Positions 53,501-60,707 of a DNA stretch of 64,000 nucleotides are shown here, in pieces; position 1 is the first letter of the stretch, and every line of letters starts with the position of its first letter. Source of the stretch: an uncultured Owenweeksia sp. (GTDB taxonomy: Bacteria; Bacteroidota; Bacteroidia; Flavobacteriales; Schleiferiaceae); contig CAKZRR010000036.1 in NCBI GenBank assembly GCA_937146805.1, positions 1 to 64,000 of the forward strand, given 5' to 3'. The notes below the pieces were generated by a model that was given only the letters and a program-made list of their open reading frames with translations, did no database searches and had not been told where the DNA came from. Made by a program: the position numbers and the translations under genes.

Positions 53501-55047
53501 AATATACTTTTATAGGAAACCCGCAATTAGAACTGGTTAATAGTGAACTAAGGTTTGATAAGCTACGTTTACGTGATTCTAAATATTTAACGCAGGCGCT
53601 GCTAAAAGGAGATCTCACACACCAAAACTTCACCGATTTCAATTTAAATCTTCATATAGATGCCAATGATTTTTTGGTTTTAGATACCGATAGTAAATCT
53701 GAAGATCCTTATTACGGAACTGCCTTTGTAAGTGGCACCATTGATATTAATGGTCCCTTGGATGATATTCTGATTAAGGCAAATGTAACTTCAGAAAAAA
53801 ATACAGAGTTCTATTTACCCATTGATGGAGCCACTGAGGTGGAGGAGGTGGAGTTTGTACATTTTGTAGACTACAGCAATGTTGACAACATAGAGGAAGT
53901 AATAGGAAGAGGTTTAGCGGCTCAAGCGTCCGCTAGCGGTGTTAGTATTGATTTTAATATGACCATTAATCCAAGTGCTTCTATCGGTATTATTATAGAT
54001 AGAGAAATTGGTAATATACTAGTTTCTAGAGGTTTTGGAAACCTTCAGCTTACCATGGATCAGTTTGGAGAAATGGGGATGTTTGGCACCTATACGGTGC
54101 ACGAAGGTTTCTATAACTTTGTTTTCGCCACAAGTCAAGGTACTTCGTTCTTGAGTCTCCAACGTAAGTTTGAACTGCTACGTGGAGGTACCGTAGTTTG
54201 GAATGGTGACCCACTAGAGGCCTTGATAAATGTAACGGGTAGATACCAAACCAAGGCAGATCCTACCGTTTTGGTGCCGAGTTATACAGGTGGCCGAACA
54301 TTAACAATTGTTGATTTGAGTTTGCAGGGCGATTTGATGGACCCGGATATTAACTTTGATATTTCTACCCCTCGCGCAGGAAACAGCATACAATCGGTTA
54401 TTGATGGACAGCTTACTGAGATTGATGTAATGTATAAACAGGTTTTTTCACTATTGGCGATTAACCAGTTTGCACCCAACGAGGGGTTGGATTACGATGT
54501 CAATGATAACCGAAGTTTGGCGCTTTCGGCATTGGCCAGCCAGGCAACCAATTACCTTAATCAACTTACGGGCGATTATCAGTTTTCTTTAGGCTATCAG
54601 GTAGCCACCGACAAGTCTAATCGATCAGCTATTGATGCTGCCAAAACTACCCAAAGTAGTGATGAACTGGAAGTAGGAGTGTCAAAACGATTTTTTGATG
54701 AGCGAGTGGTGGTAAACACCTCCTTAGGGGTGGCTGTTGGCGAAGTTAATGACGACCAAAGTCAGTTGGCGGGCGATTTTGAAATTGTGTACAACGTTAC
54801 TAAAGATGGGCGTATAAGAGCCAAAGTTTTTAACCGATCTATACAAAACCAAACCTACAACCCAGGTTCTCAAAACTACCAGCAGGGCTTAGGGCTTTTT
54901 TACAGTGTAGATTTTGAAAATGGCAAAGACCTTAAGCAGAAGGTATTTGGAAAAAAAGACAGTTTGGTAGAGGTACCCAACGGCACCCTAGCAAAACCGG
55001 ATTCTCTGGATCAAGATAGTGATCCCATTCCTCCTGAAAATCTATAA
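50575..55047 (+). CDS. tamB: TamB-like translocation and assembly module protein
   Basis: The 1490-residue protein has an N-terminal membrane anchor (about 1-25). It then consists almost entirely of beta strands in the AsmA/TamB pattern, ending in the conserved TamB domain (about 1150-1460: NILVSRGFGNLQLTMDQFGEMGMFGTYTVHEGFYNF, then RGGTVVWNGDPLEALINVTGRY). TamB-type proteins span the periplasm and move lipids or help insert outer-membrane proteins. No ATG is suitable. TTG at 50575 is used here, but upstream in-frame codons from ATC at 50554 would read IKRLLKILKW, a more typical basic TamB start. It is divergent from tsaD and ends one base before the convergent ribBA gene. Confidence 0.9.
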   Translation: MKWTVLSIFFTLLLLTMLFAIPAVQSRAAKWTVSWVNNRFETQISIDRLQFVLPDQIIIKNLYLPDRSGDTIVFASEADVHFGGYFSETKSAKSSGVQLHDLKFYWQTLPGDSVSSFMQFVDKIDGDDNSSSAPFGLTVEDIEITNGRYLMEDLNCDSCFSFFLTDLNLAVSSFKMKGSSIALDLNSLRAKDQRSVDIESLTTHFEMDSSQMHFEALKFKTAESNFDGDLHFAYQGFPDFKSFTEKVALKSSVKTALVNQRELQFFAADYPNFGTVKLKGQMEGLVEDFELKNVELSLGNQTKIRARELVIKNTLQTDSLYFKAKGFKYQSSRMESQRWMHLFSESPLPKQLETLSDIKLIADFNGYWRNFETDIDLQTNLGDVSLQLELNIWDSLQPPVYRASLSTSAFDLATLLQQPKLGIAQLQAKLDGEGFSIDELKTSLQGQIQQLEFNNYVYSGIAVNGHFERSLFNGDLAINDPNFKFNFSGLAGFEADTSTYNGKAVVHYADLHKLHFIDDTIALAQTEVNLNFKALNYDKWVGTVALSNSTYESPARFYFFNEIFAQSSGFKGDREFLFESDLADFNLSGEYSFSGIKQALLSQYSQLVKTKEWVKPPHDQNFDFGFFFNNTELVSELFVPQLKLEANTTIEGHYESESNTLTANVESGEIWYQQNAITNIELFLKASQEKTQLRFDLGSIQLANQRRFDSVQLGNYIFNDTLFYDLSGIFRDSVDSRISVLGYAIQDDTLSYELGFLKGNFNVGYQDFVFNDKNRIVIDTGGAHIHNFVLSHQDEHLFVNGNISKNQNEILRLGIENFSMDLPNYLLGSRAAKFDGSVSGEVILSQLLLQPKFAAEIDMDSLTINQSWLGNLSLASDWMMNSDSVFLRGDMERGELSIFDGEGVYVTDSLGQLNIVADFNRFKLNALDPFLEDITQDNHGFLSGSLKLTGNSFKPKLNGVLQLADAGFKVGFLQTEYTFIGNPQLELVNSELRFDKLRLRDSKYLTQALLKGDLTHQNFTDFNLNLHIDANDFLVLDTDSKSEDPYYGTAFVSGTIDINGPLDDILIKANVTSEKNTEFYLPIDGATEVEEVEFVHFVDYSNVDNIEEVIGRGLAAQASASGVSIDFNMTINPSASIGIIIDREIGNILVSRGFGNLQLTMDQFGEMGMFGTYTVHEGFYNFVFATSQGTSFLSLQRKFELLRGGTVVWNGDPLEALINVTGRYQTKADPTVLVPSYTGGRTLTIVDLSLQGDLMDPDINFDISTPRAGNSIQSVIDGQLTEIDVMYKQVFSLLAINQFAPNEGLDYDVNDNRSLALSALASQATNYLNQLTGDYQFSLGYQVATDKSNRSAIDAAKTTQSSDELEVGVSKRFFDERVVVNTSLGVAVGEVNDDQSQLAGDFEIVYNVTKDGRIRAKVFNRSIQNQTYNPGSQNYQQGLGLFYSVDFENGKDLKQKVFGKKDSLVEVPNGTLAKPDSLDQDSDPIPPENL

Positions 55048-55048
55048 A

Positions 55049-56197
55049 TCACATCATTATATTTTCCTCAATAGTAAGGCCGTAACCCGTAATACCAACA
55101 CGCTTAAGTGGATTGTTGGTGAGTAACTTTACATGACTAATACCTAAATCATGTAATATTTGAGCGCCTACGCCAAAGTCACGAGCATCCTTACTAAAAC
55201 TCATTTTGTTAATTTCCTGCTCATTAGCCTCCATCAGCTTATAGTCGCGCAGACGTTTTAAAAGGTTGTTGCTAGGTTTAACCTGATTCATATATACAAT
55301 GGCGCCTTTACCGGCATCGGCCACTTTTTTCATGGCTTTTTCAAGTTGATGACTCGTGTCAGAGGTAAGAAGCTCAAAAATATCGTGGGCCACTACTGTA
55401 GAGTGCATACGCACCAATACGGTTTCTTTTGGCTCCCAGCTACCTTTAGTTAAGGCCAGGTGCACCTGGCCGCTGGTAGTTTGTTCATACGCACGCAAGG
55501 TAAACTCGCCAAAAGCTGTGTGAATTTCAAATTCTTCGCGCTTCACAATTAAAGATTCTTGCGCCATACGATAGGCTACTAGATCTTCTATGCTAATCAG
55601 TTTTAAATTAAATTTTTCAGCAATTTTTCGCAATTGAGGCAAACGAGCCATGCTGCCATCCTCATTCATTACTTCCACAATTACTCCCGCGGGTTTAAGT
55701 CCTGCCAAGCGAGCCAAATCAATGGCTGCCTCGGTATGCCCCGTTCTGCGTAATACTCCACCCGGTTTGGCAATTAGCGGAAATATATGTCCCGGTCTTG
55801 CTAAATCTTCAGGTCTTGTAGCATCTTCTACCAACGCTTTTATGGTTTTAGCACGGTCGCTGGCCGAAATACCCGTTGTAACACCATCGCCAATTTTATC
55901 TACCGATACAGTAAACTGCGTGTTCATGGGGTCGGTATTGTTGCTAACCATTGGGTGGAGGTTTAACTCCTTGCAACGGCTATCTACCAAAGGGGTACAG
56001 ATAAGTCCGCGCCCTTCTTTGGTCATAAAATTCACCATTTCGGGGGTTACCATTTCGGCTGCGGCCACAAAGTCCCCTTCGTTTTCGCGATCCTCATCAT
56101 CTACTACAATCACAATTTTTCCTTTGCGAATATCTTCGATAGCAGATTCTATACTGTCTAACTCGTTACTGATGGCGTTTTGTGGGCTCCCAGGCAT
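55049..56197 (-). CDS. ribBA: RibBA-type protein: DHBP synthase with degenerate GTP cyclohydrolase II half
   Basis: The 382-residue protein's N-terminal half (about 12-208) is a well-conserved 3,4-dihydroxy-2-butanone-4-phosphate synthase: VDDEDRENEGDFVAAA, GRGLICTPL, and RTGHTEAAIDLARLAGL. The C-terminal half has the GTP cyclohydrolase II fold, but its zinc site is gone. Where E. coli RibA has HSECLTGD...LRCDCG, this one reads HSTVVAHDIFELLTSDTS, replacing all three Cys. The EGRGIGL-like segment is also changed (QVKPSNNLL). DHBP synthase activity is expected; GTP cyclohydrolase activity is doubtful. The start overlaps the GT2 gene end by 32 bases. Confidence 0.92.
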   Translation of the reverse strand: MPGSPQNAISNELDSIESAIEDIRKGKIVIVVDDEDRENEGDFVAAAEMVTPEMVNFMTKEGRGLICTPLVDSRCKELNLHPMVSNNTDPMNTQFTVSVDKIGDGVTTGISASDRAKTIKALVEDATRPEDLARPGHIFPLIAKPGGVLRRTGHTEAAIDLARLAGLKPAGVIVEVMNEDGSMARLPQLRKIAEKFNLKLISIEDLVAYRMAQESLIVKREEFEIHTAFGEFTLRAYEQTTSGQVHLALTKGSWEPKETVLVRMHSTVVAHDIFELLTSDTSHQLEKAMKKVADAGKGAIVYMNQVKPSNNLLKRLRDYKLMEANEQEINKMSFSKDARDFGVGAQILHDLGISHVKLLTNNPLKRVGITGYGLTIEENIMM

Positions 56198-57326
56198 TGC
56201 TTGTTACTCCTTTTAAAAACATTGTAAACCCTTCTAATAGGGCTAAATTCATATGTAAAAAATGACCAGGGTATTTTAACAACCCCGCTCTTTTGTTTTG
56301 CGAAAATAAGATACCAAACATTCCTAAGCTTATAAAAAGCATATAAACTCCAGCAAAAAGCGCATAGCCAATTCCATACTGTGCTAAAATGGTTGATAGC
56401 GGCAGGAGTAGCAATAAAAAGAAGGGGGTAAGCCAGCGCAATACCTTATGGGATAAAAACAGAAAACCCATGCCAATAAAGCGGGTAAACAGATACTTTC
56501 TAAAATAAGCTAGGTTTTGAAAATTACCAATAGAAATACGCACCTTACGTTTGTATTCTTCCGTACTTTGGACACTCACATCTTCAAAACACTCGGCTTT
56601 TGCCGTAAACAATACTTTAAAGTGATCTTTCATCAGCGATAAGCTCACAAAAAAATCTTCCATAAAAAACAAAGGCGGAATTTCTGGAAACAGCTTTCTT
56701 CTAATAATATAGCAGCCGCCTTCCACGCCCATGGCCTTCGCAAACAGGTCAGATTCAGCTTGTTTAATGTTATTTTCTATTTTTAAATAAACACTTTCTT
56801 GCAAACTAATACCCTGCTTATTTACGGTAGGGTAACCAATTTTACCTCCATTTATACCCACGTATTTATCGGCCATTGGTGCCACTAAATGTGGAATGGT
56901 TTGAGGTGTAAATAGAATGTTGGCATCAGTACAAATTATCAAGTCGGCCTTGCTTTGTTGTACTAGTTGATTAATGATACTGGCTTTTCCTTGTCGCTCG
57001 GTGTAGAGCGTAAAATGTATGTTGGGGTATTTTTTTGCGAAATCTTCAATTATCTCGTTGGTTCTGTCTGTACTGCAATCTGAGCCAATTCGTATGCTTA
57101 ATTTTTCTCCGTTATACTGGGTATCTAAACTTCTTTTAAGCTTTTCAACCAGCACTCTTTCTTCGTTATGAGCCGCAAAAATAATCTCTACCGTTGGCTC
57201 GTACTTAGCGTCACTTGTTTTTGACTTGCCACCAAAAAGTTTACCCAGTAATAGCATTACCAAAGGGTAGAGGAAGTAGGTATGCACAATGCAATACAAG
57301 CAAATAAAAAACAGCGTGTTTAGCAT
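56166..57326 (-). CDS. Family 2 glycosyltransferase, membrane-bound
   Basis: The 386-residue protein has an N-terminal membrane helix (about 3-25). A GT2 catalytic domain follows: VEIIFAAHNEERVLVEKL, GSDCSTDRTNEII, ICTDANILF as the metal-binding segment, EDFFVSL, and a KRKVRISIGNFQNL motif of the (R/K)xRxxxGxxQ type. C-terminal hydrophobic helices (about 285-360) suggest a membrane-embedded, perhaps processive, enzyme making a surface polysaccharide. It overlaps the GT4 gene by 7 bases and the ribBA start by 32 bases. Donor and acceptor sugars are unknown. Confidence 0.9.
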   Translation of the reverse strand: MLNTLFFICLYCIVHTYFLYPLVMLLLGKLFGGKSKTSDAKYEPTVEIIFAAHNEERVLVEKLKRSLDTQYNGEKLSIRIGSDCSTDRTNEIIEDFAKKYPNIHFTLYTERQGKASIINQLVQQSKADLIICTDANILFTPQTIPHLVAPMADKYVGINGGKIGYPTVNKQGISLQESVYLKIENNIKQAESDLFAKAMGVEGGCYIIRRKLFPEIPPLFFMEDFFVSLSLMKDHFKVLFTAKAECFEDVSVQSTEEYKRKVRISIGNFQNLAYFRKYLFTRFIGMGFLFLSHKVLRWLTPFFLLLLLPLSTILAQYGIGYALFAGVYMLFISLGMFGILFSQNKRAGLLKYPGHFLHMNLALLEGFTMFLKGVTSNAWEPTKRHQ

Positions 57327-58522
57327 AGTAACTTCTTATAAAAATCTAAAAATTGATTACCCAACATTTGGTTTTCATAGTGAGTTTTAGCGGTTTGGTA
57401 TGCATTAAGTTCCAATCGTTTTCTCTCGCTGGAGTTATCTAACAAATGCAGTACCTTTTGAGCAAAGGTAGTGGGTTCTTGGGCAAGTAATAAGTTGTTT
57501 TCATTATTTGTAAAAATACCCTCAGCACCCACCGGAGTGCTCACCATAGCTTTTCCCATGGCCATGTTTTCAATAATTTTAATTCGCATACCGCTTCCCG
57601 CCAATAGTGGAATAACCACCACACGCCCCTTAGCTATAAATGCGGCTGCATTGGGTACATTGGATTCTAAAACAAAATGGGCGGTTTCCCATTTTTTAAA
57701 GTGAGCGGGCATACTTCGCCCACCCAGTGTAAGAGTAGTTTGCGGGCGTAAGCGCAGTATTTCGGGCCACACTTTAGTCATAAACCAATCCATGCCTTGT
57801 ACATTAGGTAGCCAATCAAAACTGGCCAAGTAACTAATATCAAAACTGGGGTTTGTACTTAATTGAGGCGATGGATAATGTGCCATATTCACTCCACAAG
57901 GAATCGATGTTTTAGCTAAGTCGGGTTTTAATTTACTAAAAATAGAACTGTCCTTATCCGTAATGCAAACCAAGCCATCAATTCTAGTTAATGTGCTTAT
58001 TTCAAATTTTTTAAGTCTATTTACTTGAAGTTTTAAGTACCACTTTTTAATAGGATTTTTTTCATTGGCTAAGTGCCGTTCCCAAATTTGATATTCTACA
58101 TTATGGGCACGTAAAACAATTTTGGCTTGGCTGTTTTCTCGAATACAATTTATATAAACAGCCAAGCTCAATCCTTCCAGTTGGATTACATCAAAAGTGG
58201 TGTTTTTTAAGATGGTAATTAGTCTTTGGACAACGCTCGGCTGAAAAAATCGAGAAACGTGAAATGCCTGTTTGCTTAAAAGATTGCTAAGAGTATTGAA
58301 GGGGGTAATATTGGTATTTACATTCTCTTTATTAAAATGCAGGCTACTTGGTAACTCCTTGTTTATTTCGGCATCACCTTTAAAGTGCTTTAAAGTGTTT
58401 AGACTAAGAAGATGCACCTCTGCTTTATTCTTTAAAAGTCCATCAATAGAGCTTGCCATGGCAATAGAGCTACCATCTTTGGCAGGGTAGGGTACTTTAT
58501 TGGAAATTACGAGAATCTTCAC
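57320..58522 (-). CDS. Family 4-like glycosyltransferase
   Basis: The 400-residue protein shows a GT-B fold. The N-terminal domain begins MKILVISNKVPYPAKDGSSI and the C-terminal donor-binding domain contains LAGSGMRIKIIENMAMGKAMVSTPVGAEGI (about 310-340), the EX7E-type signature of GT4 enzymes. The start is GTG (58520-58522). It overlaps the GT2 gene by 7 bases, so the two are a coupled pair, probably making part of a surface glycan. They sit between lptF/G-like and ribBA. Confidence 0.9.
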   Translation of the reverse strand: MKILVISNKVPYPAKDGSSIAMASSIDGLLKNKAEVHLLSLNTLKHFKGDAEINKELPSSLHFNKENVNTNITPFNTLSNLLSKQAFHVSRFFQPSVVQRLITILKNTTFDVIQLEGLSLAVYINCIRENSQAKIVLRAHNVEYQIWERHLANEKNPIKKWYLKLQVNRLKKFEISTLTRIDGLVCITDKDSSIFSKLKPDLAKTSIPCGVNMAHYPSPQLSTNPSFDISYLASFDWLPNVQGMDWFMTKVWPEILRLRPQTTLTLGGRSMPAHFKKWETAHFVLESNVPNAAAFIAKGRVVVIPLLAGSGMRIKIIENMAMGKAMVSTPVGAEGIFTNNENNLLLAQEPTTFAQKVLHLLDNSSERKRLELNAYQTAKTHYENQMLGNQFLDFYKKLLC

Positions 58523-58531
58523 GCGTAGATT

Positions 58532-60001
58532 TTAGGCTTGACTGGCTTTTTTATTCTCTTTTTTACGAAACAAATCTGCTACCTTTTGAAAGGGTTTTAA
58601 GTAAAGCTCAATGTTAAATAGAGCGCTATCGGTAGCGGATTTATAAGTCAAAAACATGCCAATTGGAAAGAGCAGCATATTAGCGGTCCACATTCCCCGC
58701 ATGGGCGACCAAATAAGTTCTCTACCGAGCTTTTCAAAAGAGTAACTGGTAACGTGGTAAATAATAAAAATGACAACTGATATTACCACTGGCATTCCCA
58801 TTCCGCCTTTGCGAATAATGGCTCCTAAAGGCGCGCCAATAAAGAATAAAACCAAACAGGATACCGAAACAGAGAATTTTTTATGCCACTCAATTTGATG
58901 ACGAGCAATTATTTTTTCACGCCAAAAGAACTCATCGTTTGCATTTTCAAAATAGGATGAATTACTTCGGGCAATGCGCAAGGCATTCTGAATAATTTGC
59001 GTCCTTTCCTTTTCCTCAATATTTAGCAAAAGGTTATCGTCCATGCTATTTAAAATAGAATCTTTATTAGTGGCAAGCGGAATGTATTGATTGGTGGCTT
59101 TTTCTGAGAAAGCATACTTCTCTCGCATTTGCTTGCTAAAACCACTTTGCCTTTCGGCAAATTGAATGTTAAGTGAATCCGTGGCTTCATCCAGCTGTAT
59201 TACATTTAGCATATCAAAATCTTTGCGAGAGCCCGAATGCATATCACCACCTTGAAAGGCGGAAAGGCTAAAACGCATCAAGGAACTATCAAAAGAGGAG
59301 GTAACAAAGGGGTAGTTGTCTCGCTCCTTCGCTTTTTTTGGGTAAATATCCTCGTAAGAGTTGCCGTCAAACAACTCAATATTTAAATACATTTCATCTT
59401 CGGTAACTTCCATTTTACCTTTATCCGAAACAATTACCTTAAGGTTGCCCATTTTTTTACTGTGATCGTACACGTATACATCGTGCAGGGTACTTTGGTT
59501 TTCACCTGATTTACTGCCCACTTTTATAGAGTAACTTTCAATACCTGTATAAAAAACTCCTTGCCTAATGTTTAGTGCAGGTTTTTTGTTGGTAATATTT
59601 CGCAGCAGGGTTTCGCTTTTTAGGTTGGCTACCGGAATTACATAGTTGTAGAAAAAGAATGCACCTATAGCCAAACAAGAAATAAAGATGGTAATAGGTC
59701 TCATAATTCGAATTAACGAATTACCAGAAGCCTTTAAAGCTCCCATTTCGTTTTGTTCGCCCAGTGAGCCAAATGTCATTATAGAGGAAAGGAGAATGGC
59801 TAGGGGGAGCGCCATGGGTACCACTGTGGCCGAAATGTAAAAGAGTAACTCTGCTATGTAATACCACTCCACGCCACGCCCCACCAAGTCATCAATGTAT
59901 TTCCACACAAACTGCATAAGTAGAAACAACACCATAACCACAAAAGTGATGAGGAAAGGCCTAATGAAGGACTTTAAAACAAAGCGATCAATAATTTTCA
60001 T
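58532..60001 (-). CDS. LptF/LptG family (YjgP/YjgQ) permease
   Basis: The 489-residue protein has three membrane helices near the N-terminus (about 15-35, 55-80, 100-125), a large periplasmic domain (about 130-380) and three near the C-terminus (about 385-465). The N-terminal DRFVLKSFIRPFL and the GSLGEQNEMGALKASGNSL coupling-helix region are typical of LptF/LptG. It should extract lipopolysaccharide or lipooligosaccharide together with the LptB ATPase, not found here. It overlaps the lolA stop by one base (TAATG). Confidence 0.92.
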   Translation of the reverse strand: MKIIDRFVLKSFIRPFLITFVVMVLFLLMQFVWKYIDDLVGRGVEWYYIAELLFYISATVVPMALPLAILLSSIMTFGSLGEQNEMGALKASGNSLIRIMRPITIFISCLAIGAFFFYNYVIPVANLKSETLLRNITNKKPALNIRQGVFYTGIESYSIKVGSKSGENQSTLHDVYVYDHSKKMGNLKVIVSDKGKMEVTEDEMYLNIELFDGNSYEDIYPKKAKERDNYPFVTSSFDSSLMRFSLSAFQGGDMHSGSRKDFDMLNVIQLDEATDSLNIQFAERQSGFSKQMREKYAFSEKATNQYIPLATNKDSILNSMDDNLLLNIEEKERTQIIQNALRIARSNSSYFENANDEFFWREKIIARHQIEWHKKFSVSVSCLVLFFIGAPLGAIIRKGGMGMPVVISVVIFIIYHVTSYSFEKLGRELIWSPMRGMWTANMLLFPIGMFLTYKSATDSALFNIELYLKPFQKVADLFRKKENKKASQA

Positions 60002-60663
60002 TAGTCAGCAATGTAGAAGCCTGGGTAATTCTTTTTATTAAAGACAAAATAATTGGTTGCTAAGGGCTTATTGGGCTCAAAATCGTTTATAACAAAGGTG
60101 GTAGTGGTACCATTGGTGCCCCATTGTTTTAGCGAAACCAACTTTTTACTGTCCACCTCAATGCTTATTTCAATTTTCTTAATCTCTTCAGAGGCATTAG
60201 GCTTTAAAACCACCTCTTGAATATTTTTACCATTTACCTTATAAACCTTACCCAGTTTGTAACTATAACCCTTTTTGTAAAGATTTAAAATAGAGCTTGG
60301 TGTTAAACCTTCATCTTCCTCACCATCGTAATCCGTAATTTGAACTTCTTCGTCTTCCATTAAAATGGTATAAAGTTTATTGCCATTTCTAATTTGTTCG
60401 GTGCCTAAAAAAGTAAGCCTGTAGTTATCACCCTTTATGGCAATCGTTCCACTTTCTTTCTGCACTATGGGCGGAGATACCTTTTTGTTTTCGAAAGTGT
60501 AATTAAATGTCATGTATAAATGACTGTATGAATCTAGTTTAGCGCTGGCATCTGCTAATAATTTTTTAGCTTCTACATGGGTAGATTGTCCAAAACTAAC
60601 AGCAGTACTGCATGCTACTGTTAGTGTTAAAATCCAATTCTTTAAATTTATCTTTTGCATCAT
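60001..60663 (-). CDS. lolA: Outer-membrane lipoprotein carrier LolA-like protein
   Basis: The 220-residue periplasmic protein has a signal peptide (about 1-25) and the LolA fold pattern: DASAKLDSYSHLYMTFNYTFENK, IAIKGDNYRLTFLGTEQIRNGNKLYTI, SILNLYKKGYSY. It ferries lipoproteins from the inner to the outer membrane. It is longer and more divergent than E. coli LolA, as usual in Bacteroidota. It lies 44 bases after ftsK and overlaps the lptF/G-like start, so envelope lipid and lipoprotein traffic are co-expressed. Confidence 0.88.
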   Translation of the reverse strand: MMQKINLKNWILTLTVACSTAVSFGQSTHVEAKKLLADASAKLDSYSHLYMTFNYTFENKKVSPPIVQKESGTIAIKGDNYRLTFLGTEQIRNGNKLYTILMEDEEVQITDYDGEEDEGLTPSSILNLYKKGYSYKLGKVYKVNGKNIQEVVLKPNASEEIKKIEISIEVDSKKLVSLKQWGTNGTTTTFVINDFEPNKPLATNYFVFNKKNYPGFYIAD

Positions 60664-60707
60664 CTTATTAAAATAGGGAGCACAAACGCTTCAATTATTC
60701 CGAACCA

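Noticed and set aside
55650-56216. 188-codon plus-strand frame
   Set aside because: It lies wholly opposite the well-conserved DHBP synthase half of RibBA, and no domain pattern is visible.
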